A DNA stretch of 64,000 bases, taken from NCBI GenBank assembly GCA_964019165.1, contig OZ025268.1, forward strand, positions 10,798,359 to 10,862,358. Reading direction: 5' to 3'. Source of the stretch: Mastigias papua (lineage: Eukaryota; Cnidaria; Scyphozoa; Rhizostomeae; Mastigiidae). Positions 58,501 to 64,000 of the stretch are shown piece after piece. The notes beneath the pieces are model-generated. The model saw only the letters and a list, made by a program, of their open reading frames with translations. It was not told the DNA's origin and made no database searches. Each line of letters starts with the position of its first letter. Position 1 is the stretch's first letter. The position numbers and the translations under genes are program-made.

Positions 58501-61500
58501 AGAAGAAATCAAGATCTTTAAGAAGATGTCAGATTCACTATGTGTTGAAAACGGTTGTCTTTTCCTTGGTGCACGTATAGTTATACCTGCAAAGTTACGC
58601 ATGGGAGTTCTGGACTTAATACATGTGGGTCATTTTGGAATGCAGAAAATGAAACAGTTAGCTAGATCTGTAGTATATTGGCCCAACATTAATGCAGATA
58701 TAGAAAAAGTAGCAAAGTCATGTACTTCCTGTGCTGAGCACCAGAACAATCCATCAAAGCCAGCAAATCATCCATGGATGCTGCCTGAAAAGCCATGGAG
58801 TCGAGTTCATGTGGATCATGCAATTAACTTTATGGGTGAAAATTGGTTAGTAGTTGTGGATGCATATTCAAAGTATCCCATAATTCATCCAACTACAGCT
58901 GTGTCAACAAGAGCCACAATTCGTCTATTAGAGGAAGATTTTGCACACTTTGGTAACCCTCACTCTATCGTGTCAGACAATGCTACAACATTCAAGTCTG
59001 AAGAATTCCAACAATGGTGTAAAGAACGAGGAATCACTCACCTGACAGGGGCACCATATCACCCAGCTACCAATGGAGCTGCAGAGCGTCTTGTGCAATC
59101 CTTCAAGCAATCAGTTAAGAAGTCAAAGCGTCCACCTAAAGAAGCTTTACAGGACTTTTTAATGCAATATAGACGAACTCCACTTGATCAGGGATTGTCA
59201 CCAAGTGAATTATTGAATGGACGTCAAATCCGTACTACATTAGATGCTATAGTACCATCACCAGCGCACACAGCACAAGGAAAACAAGCAGCTAAAGCAT
59301 CCAAAGAGCAAGCTGAAGAAAGCCTACAAACAGTACAGAAACTTGCATACAAGTACGTAGTTGGTTCACCTTGTTATGCAAAGTACTACAGTCCACGACA
59401 ACATAAACAGCCAAGATGGGTACCAGCTACTGTTGTCAAAGTCCTAGGAACCAGAAGTGTTAATGTGCGTGTGCTACCCAAAGGCCCTACTTGGAGGAGG
59501 CATATTGATCAACTCAGACCACGTTGGTCTAGTTTGGAGGACAATAGTGTTGGGGATGACTTCAATACAAGTCAAAGCCAAATGGAAGGTGATTTGAATA
59601 ATGCCAAGGGTACAAATAAAGAGATAGCTACGTCACAAATGCAAGATACTCAAGAGTCTGAAAATGTTGGGACAAATTCATATGGTCCAGAAAATCCAAG
59701 AAGATCCAAGCGAACCCAGAAGAAGCCTGACTTTTTCGGAGAGAGAATCTCATCTTGAGTGAGGAGGTGTTATGGACAGAGACACTAATGACGTAACCTT
59801 AATCTGCTATGTAAATAGACTGAGTATGCGTACGGGTCATTCCCCTCTATTCCAAAGTAGTTACCAGAACTTACGGGACTAATGTGGTAGCATCTAATTG
59901 CGACATATGACGTAATTGATTTTCGTTAGCCTTCTAGAATTCTCTATTGAATGTATATAAATACGGTAGCGTTCTAGATGATAATTAATTGTTGAATGTG
60001 AGCAGTACGGACATAGTGTTTCTTATATAGTGTAGCCGAGCCTGTGAATATATTTAAATAGTTAATAAAACTATTTGTTTGATTTGTGTGTTTTACCTAA
60101 AGACACAACAGTACTGAAGCGCTGTTAAATTGTATTGGCATGCTACGCATCTTGCTGAAGCGTTGTTAAAAGATGTTAGAAGAAATGAGTTTTGACCACG
60201 CCCTTTCTAGTACCTTCGGCCACGTCTTATAAAAAGGAGATCTCTTTTCACAGTTAAAAAACAGCACTTTGTTGCCTATGAATAGTAATAAATGAGTCTG
60301 GTACAGTGGCAACACAGCTGATTATGAAACGGAAGAAAAGAAACAATGGGCTTCCAGGGGCGAAATCCCAGGTGAATTTCTAGGATCACACCATTCAGAT
60401 TTAAGGACAACGCCCTTTCCAGATATACCTAGAAATGTGTACATTCTGGCAGGAAAACGACAGATGAACCTATGGGTGAAGTCATTTATATTTGTGCAAG
60501 AAACTTTGATAGTTTTTATACCATTTTTGGATTACTCTAGCTTGCTACAAATTCAGAAAGTTGGGGGGAGTGGGTATTTAACCTTCCCATACACCTCATG
60601 GTTACGTGTCTTCTCTATGTATTTGTATAAATGTACTTTGGAAGTCCTGAACAAAAAATCTTTGAAGCTTTAAGTATTCCTTAGTTTTTGCAGCTGTATT
60701 ACCGAAGCATCATATGGATTTACCTAGTGGAACAGTGATTTACCTAGAAAAAGCAGAGCATTAGGGCGTTGGGCAGCCACACGCCGCCTGTTAAATTTGT
60801 TCCTGCTTTTCACCAAAGTCAATAGTGCTTCCCCTTTCTAGGGACCACATTTTTATATTAAAAGGTGGGTATAGTGCCTCAGAGTTAACAGATCTTTTCA
60901 ACAGTACCGAAAAAAGTTTGTTTAGCGTTTGTTCATTGTACTTGTTTCTTTATTGGGTCCCCCTTTTGGCGGCCCAACGGACAGTCACCCAGTAGCCCGG
61001 TGGGCTTCTCCGCAATTTGATGTTGAGAAAAAGGTAATTTTCCTTATCAATAGTGTTTGCTGCAGCATGTTTTCACTTTGCATACGATTGACATTCGGTA
61101 AACCGACTGCCTGGTAGTTCCCATCGTTTAGGTTTCTCGTAAAAATACTGTCCGACAACTCGAATTTTCAAAAGTTGATTACTAACAAACGTAATAAAAA
61201 ACGTATTTTCTACGCTAGTATTGAGCACTCTTTACAAACCTTGGAACGTGATTATATTTACACTTGGGATTCTGTGATATGAACCTGCACCCAGTTTACA
61301 TGAAACATCTCATTTCAAAATTTTAGGTTCTTGCTTACTGAGTTTTATGATCTTATACTGTGTAGCTTCGTATTGTAGCCATTGACTGACTTTGTGGTGA
61401 CGACCAAAGTGTATAAGATTTCTGTCTGGAGTTAAGGATTGCCCAAGGGCCTTGTAGAGGAGTTTTTGTAAGACAAGAAGCACTAGGAGTGGGATAGATT

Positions 61501-63543
61501 TTTTGGTTGCAACCGCAAATTCATTTTCACCATCCAATCAAGCCTGCACGTTTTATTATCCCAGAAAGGTAGAAATCGTTAATTGGAGTTTTCAAAGCCC
61601 AGTAGGCGAAGATGACATTTGAGTTAGATTAGAATTTTCGCTTAAACCAGTCGACTTAGCAGCTAGTGAGGTTTTTGCTGCCAAGAACTTGGGGATTCCT
61701 ACACACCTCGTTGAGGGATGGGAAACATGAATATTCTATAGAGCTCCGTGTTACACCCTTTAGCCCCGTCTTTTAGCCCCTTGTTCAATAAATCCCTTTA
61801 AATTCCATTTTGTTGCGAGGGGCCCTGTTCTCATTTAGTCACCCCCAGTGACGAAGCCAGCTCTGAAAAGGTGGGGCTGCAGGGATTAAGAAGGACAGGG
61901 GTCTGGGGGCGAAGTCTCTGGAAAAGTTGTTGGAACTACGCCCTCTAGATTCTAGGAAAAGGCCCTTTTTTAATTTAGAGATACCCACATTCTAGAAACA
62001 AAGAGAAAGAGGAAATAGTACTATAATGAGCGAAGGAGGAGAATTAGGGGTTTACCCCCACACATCCCCATCAGCAAATCCACCCCTACATAGACTCCTT
62101 GGGAGTCCCCATTATGGTAATTATGGACCCGAAAGTAAAAACTCGATAGAGCTTTTGCGGTATGGACATAGACGAAATCTTGCATCCATCAGTGTGTATT
62201 ACGTTGTTTTTTATACGATTTGGCTTATAGGAAGACTTAACTTATAGGCCTAAGTAGCGGTGCTAAATAAACGTCACCAGAAATAGTGTAATTTTCAAAT
62301 GTTAGATTTGCATCATTGGATTTTAGTCAAGAATTTGTTTTATTAAAAAGCTGGCATCAGTTTGGAATAATTTAACTGGTCCAGCATTATCAGTAAACAG
62401 CGTTTTGGAATTTAGTATCAGCCTTGTTTCCAGCAACTTCATATTTTGGGACTGATTTTCACATTTGCACTTTCGAAAAACTCCTATTAAGACTTTGGAT
62501 TTCATTTGTATGTGCAGGCATTTCAAAGTTTGTTGACCTCCGAAGCGGAACACCGACGAAGCATTTGGAAGTCCTGTTTTGTTCTTCTGGGCATATATGT
62601 ATTCTTTCTGGTTGAGCAGCTAATGAAAGCAAAAGCAAATTCTTGTTGCTGTAGTAGAAAGGTATCTAACTATTCTTGATTTTGAAGTTAACCTAATTAT
62701 CTTGCGAAGAGACATAACCTTAGCGATTTGACACTGCTCTTTGTATATAAATGAGCAATAATCGACAATTGCACTGAGGTAAGCCCTATGAATCACCGCC
62801 TAAAGACAGGTATGATATACCAGAGTTCATCAAAGTATAGGAGTACCACAGGGTTCAGTATTAGGGCCACTTCTATTTGTTATTTTTATGAATGATATTT
62901 TTTATCTGATGAGTGGTACTTAAGTCTGTAGCTGTGCAGACAACACGACATATACGTTGGAGAAAAAGCCTTATGAGAATACTCGGAAAATCAGAAAAAA
63001 TTGCTGTTATTATCTAAATGGCTATATATAACTTGGTATCAATTCACCAAAGATACCTGCAGTTGCTTATGATAGAAACATATAAAACCGAGGACAATTT
63101 AAATCCATCTGATATGGAAAATTTCTTTGTTGAAAAGACGAACACTTACAATCTTAGAAATAATGATGGTCTTCTGGTGCCAAGGCCATATACAACTGTT
63201 CATGGAATTGAAACCATAAGATTCAGTCTGGAAACTTGGAAGTGTCTAAGAAACGCATAAAAATTGGACAACAGACAACATGCAACTGCAGGCTTTGCAA
63301 AACATTTATTGCAAATCTAGGTTACATTTAGGTTAGTGTGTATAATAGTACTTTGCATTTCTATTTTTACGTTTTATGTATTGTTGTATAGTTGGCTTTA
63401 ATGAACTTCGTCGCTATGGTAGTCGCCAGCTTTGTTACCTATGAATTGAATTGTTACTATTGTTGTTATCATTACTAGTTGGCAACTCGGCTAATTTAGC
63501 TCTAGTCGTGTTGCAGGTTGTTTACACTAGGGTTTTTGCCTGG

Positions 63544-63632
<89 letters not shown>

Positions 63633-63980
63633 AGAGCTTGAAAATGATGCATGCCTCTTTGCTCCTTTGCATCACCAGTCCGTGTATTTTTTATTATTCA
63701 GAGCAAATCGCAAGACTCATTAGATCACAGATACACTAAAGATGCATCAAGAAATGGCGAAATAAGATTTTCCGAGTTAAGCAGCAAAAGTTCCAAAGAT
63801 AGGCTTCAACCCGATAGCTGCTCTTGCCATGGCTCTAAAGAAGATCTCTCAGATGCTCACGAGTCACCCAATCCAAAGTCTGAAACGGAACTATTGACTT
63901 CCCCACACATCACAATCATTAAACAACATCACAGCAATCATGACCCGCATGGCCATCTCGAGTACCATGACCATCATGAG
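42905..63980 (+). CDS. SLC39A-like: SLC39A (ZIP, LIV-1 subfamily) zinc transporter; 3' end outside window
   Basis: Membrane importer of Zn2+ (some members also carry Fe or Mn) into the cytosol. Exons 42905-43309, 53087-53270, 54862-55031, 62518-62661 and 63702-63980 join with matching phases (0; 0 to 1; 1 to 0; 0; 0), giving 394 codons. Order: signal peptide (residues 1-26); extracellular domain with a His-rich tract; conserved ICPALIQQL segment; TM1-TM2 (VWAYGFVAITVVSLASL ... ALAVGTLAGDALLHLIPH); TM3 (IWKSCFVLLGIYVFFLVEQL); then the His-rich TM3-TM4 loop. TM1 and its KKSFYQR tail look closest to ZIP14/ZIP8, while AGDALLHLIPH is also like ZIP6/10/12, so only the subfamily is claimed. TM4-TM8 with the HEXPHE metal site lie beyond the right edge. 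The introns hold most of the mobile DNA to the right of 43 kb. Confidence 0.88.
43840..43900. repeat. Interstitial telomere-like (CCCTAA)n-related tract
   Basis: Short imperfect runs of ccctaa, ccctga and cccttac over about 55 bp (aaccctaaccctgaccctta ... ctaaccctaaccctcc). The complement is TTAGGG-like, the metazoan telomere unit. The degeneracy and small size suggest an old interstitial patch or chance low complexity. Confidence 0.7.
44409..44686. mobile_element. 278-bp MITE, copy 1 (TIR CAATA...TATTG)
   Basis: Terminal inverted repeats of about 30 bp (CAATAGTGGACAAAAGTCCT, ggGACACTT; mirrored AAGTGTCCCAGGACTTTTGTC). There is no coding function; the 79-codon minus-strand frame is shared with copy 2 only because the sequences are identical. 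Confidence 0.85.
45722..46155. mobile_element. Hairpin MITE rich in GTTTACAC/GTGTAAAC words
   Basis: The left end (CACAGTTTACACGGTTTACA, then CCAACAGTTTACACTTG) is mirrored at the right end (CAAGTGTAAACTGTG, then AGTGTAAACCGTG and TAAAC). A second inner pair lies at 45904-45915 and 45960-45975. TGCAT words flank both sides. It sits in the middle segment of the 2,988-bp insertion. GTTTACAC is close to the core of fork-head factor sites, which may be coincidence. Confidence 0.65.
46156..47118. other. Remainder of the segment between the two MITEs, no gene recognised
   Basis: Open frames up to 146 codons (46383-46823, plus) and 100 codons (45498-45800, in the left part) show no recognisable motif, splice support or initiation context, and are treated as chance frames. 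Confidence 0.4.
47119..47396. mobile_element. 278-bp MITE, copy 2
   Basis: Identical by eye to copy 1 and in the same orientation. Its right end (GTATTG) is followed by TA and then directly by the inner terminal repeat of the Mutator-like element. Confidence 0.85.
47690..47855 (+). promoter_or_regulatory. CCAAT-box cluster upstream of the Mutator transposase
   Basis: Three CCAAT motifs lie within 270 bp of the transposase ATG: ttaaccaatcag (near 47700), gatgtgattggctt (near 47800, reverse) and ctgattggtcta (near 47836, reverse). Clustered CCAAT boxes are typical of TATA-less promoters. Function is inferred. Confidence 0.4.
47959..51185 (+). pseudogene. Mutator-type transposase split by a MITE
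   Basis: Part 1 (47959-49030) starts with a good context (AGCATGG) and encodes a basic Ser-rich N-terminus, a zinc-ribbon-like pair (ICPKCHSS ... IYCSVCE, residues about 98-132), then VSYDGSWHKRGHSSHTGIGV (catalytic Asp) and LLSDGDSKTY (second Asp). Part 2 (50401-51185) begins IEIRKEECINHVAKRMGT, with the presumed third catalytic acid and the C-H metal pair, and ends at 51185. The pattern fits the Mutator-like transposase domain found in many invertebrate genomes. The insert at 49031-50390 with a 10-bp duplication separates the parts. Without it and one duplicate the two frames are continuous, about 618 codons. As it stands the protein stops soon after the insertion and lacks its last catalytic segment. 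Confidence 0.85.
49021..50400. mobile_element. 1,360-bp non-autonomous TIR element (49031-50390) with 10-bp target duplication
   Basis: Target duplication GGTGACAGTA at 49021-49030 and 50391-50400. Terminal inverted repeats of about 120 bp begin AACAGAGGCAAATTTTGTAA and include aaccaatcagaatcctgg, atggtgacgtcac and tttgtttacattttgc, mirrored at the right end with a few differences. The 9-10-bp duplication and long terminal repeats fit a non-autonomous Mutator-like element, here inserted in a Mutator transposase gene. The interior has no recognisable gene (frames under 115 codons). Confidence 0.9.
51186..51813. other. 3' part of the Mutator-like element, no gene recognised
   Basis: Follows the transposase stop and leads to the inner terminal repeat at 51814. 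There are no recognisable frames; it includes a CGCTGAGTGACAAATTCACT-like small inverted word. Confidence 0.4.
52427..52582. repeat. (ATC)n trinucleotide microsatellite
   Basis: An imperfect then perfect (CAT/TCA)n run. It abuts the reverse-oriented copy of the repeat family seen at 1-545, whose copy there also ends in a trinucleotide tract. Confidence 0.95.
52590..52965 (-). repeat. Dispersed repeat, reverse-oriented copy of the 1-545 family
   Basis: The reverse complement reads gtaacggg, ctgacccagggccag, and twice tgttggggaaacagagtgg / tattggggaaacagagtgg followed by attgagtgt, then gtggcaaactgtccaacca and ttgatagcgattcattt. This is the same order as 180-460, at perhaps 75% identity. An internal unit of about 55 bp is duplicated (cactcaatccactctgtttc twice). 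It lies in ZIP intron 1. Confidence 0.7.
53087..53270 (+). CDS. SLC39A-like: ZIP transporter exon 2: extracellular domain
   Basis: Acceptor after a strong polypyrimidine tract (ttttttcttctaaacag) and donor ATGG-GTAAGT. It encodes CLTKKLLLQNHYLNESSPIS, KAEFISICPALIQQLNGG and FCLHRHNCSGEPYY. The ICPALIQQL segment corresponds to FCPTILQQL of mammalian ZIP14, with the conserved Pro (CPA-type) motif of LIV-1 ectodomains. It ends one base into a codon, completed by exon 3. Confidence 0.85.
53289..53615. mobile_element. hAT-type MITE (53297-53607) with 8-bp target duplication
   Basis: CTGCAATC is directly repeated at 53289-53296 and 53608-53615. The element starts CAGTGGTGTCGT and ends ACGACACCCCTG, an inverted pair of hAT character, and contains two gggggctgagcccccc palindromic words. 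An 8-bp duplication is the hAT signature. It begins 26 bp downstream of the exon 2 donor of the transporter. Confidence 0.85.
54202..54666 (-). pseudogene. LINE 3'-terminal coding fragment
   Basis: An open minus-strand frame encodes QRWQQLQRLQQVMNKSLGW, VLKSLKWACPARDFCSPYA and SFLYMDTKLWNSLPNQSNRT, then SLTSFRISLY. The LQ-LQN-A ... LWNSLP ... FR pattern is the C-terminal region of LINE reverse-transcriptase proteins. It is 5'-truncated, lies in ZIP intron 2 antisense to the gene, and is fairly well preserved (154 codons without a stop). Confidence 0.65.
54862..55031 (+). CDS. SLC39A-like: ZIP transporter exon 3: TM1 and TM2
   Basis: Completes the Val codon from exon 2, then WAYGFVAITVVSLASLCIIA (TM1), CLKKSFYQRIMG loop, YLVALAVGTLAGDALLHLIP and H (TM2). 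The donor CAT-GTAAGT is strong. The HLIPH end of TM2 is a family hallmark. An open frame through the donor runs to 55211 but is intron and LTR read-through. Confidence 0.9.
55097..55439 (+). repeat. 5' LTR
   Basis: Begins TGTTATGGACAGAG and ends AAAGACACAACA. Contains a TATA box (TATATAAA, 55283-55290) and a poly(A) signal AATAAA (55393-55398), which bracket the likely R region. In the host-gene sense strand these could act as an alternative promoter or a premature polyadenylation site inside the ZIP intron. Confidence 0.95.
55446..55461 (+). promoter_or_regulatory. Candidate primer-binding site
   Basis: TGGCGCAGTCGACAGG lies 6 bp after the 5' LTR, the standard position, and starts TGG as expected for pairing with a tRNA 3' CCA. 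The tRNA was not identified. Confidence 0.6.
55517..59758 (+). CDS. Ty3/gypsy gag-pol polyprotein (1,413 aa, single frame)
   Basis: Structural and enzymatic polyprotein of the retrotransposon. Domains in order: coiled-coil Gln/Glu-rich N-terminus (1-50); capsid-like region (about 60-240); two zinc knuckles CHRCGRAGHKPQDC and CYNCKKKGHLSAVC (about 279-313); aspartic protease with DTGS (about 360); reverse transcriptase with FSKIDLADAYNQ, LPFGISSAP and YLDD (about 661); RNase H with CDASSVGIGAV and VTDHKPLL (about 807-880); integrase with the HH-CC zinc site (about 1033-1075) and catalytic Asp, Asp and Glu in VHVDHA, VSDNATT and NGAAERL (about 1098, 1153, 1189). All catalytic motifs are present. 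Gag and pol share one frame, with no frameshift or stop between them. The stop codon lies just before the polypurine tract. Confidence 0.95.
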   Translation: MAKMSELAELVVLLQQQAETQKQQMLQLMEKQERQHREEMQLLASQLGAGGVAGAGPSLFAQVGSPTFVSFEPSTELWKDYLARFKTFVGANSIPNAKQSQVFLTNQSATIYKLLCTLASQFNPPKDVNELSLDEIIKMMEEQFDPKRFVVRERYKFWSDMNRKPGETVQELAARIRQQAATCDFTAIKDPQDESMRTKFICSVKNEAVIKALFKVKDDELTFSRAVEIAAETEEAAKAAKETTYGIGAVPVNKVVKSKFQKKQSSKKGGASKSDTKACHRCGRAGHKPQDCSFRDAECYNCKKKGHLSAVCRSKTTQTNPKVGSITVKLPQTVSKTLGSEEDKLQVSLQVNHQPVKFDVDTGSRDSFCSKDVWEKVGKPTLEPPLCEYLTCTRNKIPVLGTFSTEVWMENSPTKATINFNVWEDFGNLLGLKAMRTLKLDINDLVNTPLLSSINAVMEDMSPDLILENSCKKVCAEFPDLFKEELGCLKDFELDVKFKSNAKPIFCKPRTVPYAMLEDLNMAYEAGIKKGVWEPTTFCEYGTPVVPIKKVLLPGQNKAKIRVCGDYSVTVNPQLETHRQPMPLPDELIHRLSRGYYFSKIDLADAYNQVKLSPESQKKLALSTHRGVLLQKRLPFGISSAPGYFQEIMEKITRDLTGVAVYLDDILVSGCNAVDHLENLRALLQRLQDKGLRCKLEKCAFAQPSVEYLGHTLSRKGVSKGHKVEAVIKMPAPKNVNELRSFLGSVQFYGKWIPNLSTRAAPLFDLTKKDQPWSWTGREQRAFQDLKEVLSSDTILAHFDRGTPIGIACDASSVGIGAVLFHRYSDGSERPIANASKTLTETQRKYSQVHKEALSVIFGLKKFHQFLFGRKFILVTDHKPLLTLFSPSKGTPAIAANRLARWALTLSQYDYTIEYRKTKDHGNADALSRLPQGEDISFDREEEKEEVSTVLTIKQVSLQLNPTAPGLIVKESKLDPIIAQVMRYVQEGWPQRIDSEEIKIFKKMSDSLCVENGCLFLGARIVIPAKLRMGVLDLIHVGHFGMQKMKQLARSVVYWPNINADIEKVAKSCTSCAEHQNNPSKPANHPWMLPEKPWSRVHVDHAINFMGENWLVVVDAYSKYPIIHPTTAVSTRATIRLLEEDFAHFGNPHSIVSDNATTFKSEEFQQWCKERGITHLTGAPYHPATNGAAERLVQSFKQSVKKSKRPPKEALQDFLMQYRRTPLDQGLSPSELLNGRQIRTTLDAIVPSPAHTAQGKQAAKASKEQAEESLQTVQKLAYKYVVGSPCYAKYYSPRQHKQPRWVPATVVKVLGTRSVNVRVLPKGPTWRRHIDQLRPRWSSLEDNSVGDDFNTSQSQMEGDLNNAKGTNKEIATSQMQDTQESENVGTNSYGPENPRRSKRTQKKPDFFGERISS
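59757..59767 (+). promoter_or_regulatory. Polypurine tract
   Basis: GAGTGAGGAGG directly precedes the 3' LTR and overlaps the gag-pol stop codon. This is the usual position for plus-strand priming. Confidence 0.75.
59768..60110 (+). repeat. 3' LTR
   Basis: 343 bp, identical by eye to the 5' LTR, followed by the GTACT duplication. Confidence 0.95.
60116..62517. other. ZIP intron 3, right part; no gene recognised
   Basis: Contains old repeat-like patches: 'accacgcccttt'-type words (60195, related to 53391) and a CAGTGACGAAGCCAGC start near 61848 followed by gggggcgaagtctctgg, resembling a hAT-like MITE without a visible partner end. The remaining frames are short. Confidence 0.35.
62518..62661 (+). 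CDS. SLC39A-like: ZIP transporter exon 4: TM3
   Basis: 48 codons, phase 0-0, acceptor gtgcag and donor AAAG-GTATCT. Encodes AFQSLLTSEAEHRRS, then IWKSCFVLLGIYVFFLVEQL (TM3), then KAKANSCCCSRK. The aromatic-rich LGIYVFFLVE pattern matches the TM3 consensus (LGG-Y-FF--E) of LIV-1 ZIPs. The CCC run just inside the membrane is unusual and could be palmitoylated (inference). Confidence 0.88.
62800..63300 (+). pseudogene. LINE (jockey/CR1-like) 3' fragment, reverse-transcriptase motif to C-terminus
   Basis: Plus-strand pieces: QSIGVPQGSVLGPLLFVIFM-type motif near 62830-62890 (gtaccacagggttcagtatt), a decayed catalytic site (CADN instead of A/YADD), then IHQRYLQLLMIETYKTEDNL and NTYNLRNN (63018-63190), and the terminal CNCRLCKTFIANLGYI stop near 63325. 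It is related to the fragments at 8.4 and 34.2 kb. It lies in ZIP intron 4. Confidence 0.7.
63546..63630. repeat. (TA)n microsatellite
   Basis: About 85 bp of TA repeats in ZIP intron 4, 70 bp before the exon 5 acceptor region. Frames encode only Ile/Tyr runs. Confidence 0.95.
63702..63980 (+). CDS. SLC39A-like: ZIP transporter exon 5: His-rich cytoplasmic loop between TM3 and TM4
   Basis: 93 codons, phase 0 at both ends, acceptor ttattattcag and donor GAG-GTAGAT. Encodes SKSQDSLDHRYTKDAS, SELSSKSSKDRL, a Ser/Asp/Glu-rich stretch and the His cluster QHHSNHDPHGHLEYHDHHE. LIV-1 ZIPs have such a zinc-binding, phosphorylation-prone loop here. If the donor at 63981 is not used, the frame stays open to the window end. 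Confidence 0.82.
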
Positions 63981-64000
63981 GTAGATTATTCTATACATTT

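Larger units (their letters stand above)
55092..60115 (+). mobile_element. Apparently intact Ty3/gypsy LTR retrotransposon with GTACT target duplication
   Basis: Target duplication GTACT at 55092-55096 and 60111-60115. LTRs of 343 bp at 55097-55439 and 59768-60110 look identical and end TG...CA. The internal region has one uninterrupted gag-pol frame. No env or chromodomain frame is seen. Identical LTRs mean a very recent insertion. It sits in ZIP intron 3, sense to the gene, 65 bp after the exon 3 donor. Confidence 0.95.

Overview
This is eukaryotic, almost certainly invertebrate animal, DNA: spliced genes with GT-AG introns, long (TA)n and (CA)n microsatellites, and a dense mix of LTR, LINE, Penelope-like, Mutator-like, hAT-like and hairpin MITE repeats. 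The repeat mix and the Mutator-type transposase would fit a cnidarian, but the sequence alone does not prove this. All exon models were built by hand from splice sites, reading phase and remembered family similarity; no search was run.

Two host genes are present. (1) On the minus strand, from the ATG at 26299 down past the left edge, lies DYNC2I1 (WDR60), the dynein-2 intermediate chain of intraflagellar transport. Nineteen exons join in phase into about 790 codons: a Lys/Glu/Arg-rich N-terminus, an acidic stretch, a linker with two VQT motifs and the first part of the WD40 region. The C-terminal exons lie outside the window. (2) On the plus strand, from 42905 past the right edge, lies an SLC39A (ZIP, LIV-1 subfamily) zinc transporter. 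Five exons (394 codons) cover the signal peptide, the extracellular domain, TM1-TM3 and the His-rich cytoplasmic loop. Both genes are intact where visible. Their introns are full of mobile DNA.

Layout. 1-545: dispersed repeat with a trinucleotide tail, which recurs reversed at 52.4-52.96 kb. 1111-1453: 26-bp tandem array. 2649-26299: DYNC2I1, with introns holding microsatellites, hairpin MITEs, a 242-bp inverted pair of Penelope-like ends, a THAP-type pseudogene and LINE tails. 26.3-42.9 kb: intergenic, with a 2.47-kb perfect-centred palindrome of two truncated Penelope-like elements, a collapsed LTR element, a decayed LINE, a 144-bp tandem duplication and a hAT-like MITE just upstream of the ZIP gene. 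42.9-64 kb: the ZIP gene. Its first intron holds an 8-kb Mutator-like element that is itself broken by a 1,360-bp MITE (10-bp target duplication, splitting the transposase) and by a 2,988-bp unit flanked by two identical 278-bp MITEs. Its third intron holds an apparently intact Ty3/gypsy element with identical 343-bp LTRs, a GTACT target duplication and one 1,413-codon gag-pol frame.

The most unusual theme is Penelope-like ends in head-to-head inverted pairs. There are two clear cases and one possible third. In both clear cases each arm carries a hammerhead-ribozyme-like motif, and one arm has an extra 26-bp tail. The large case sits directly in (TA)n.
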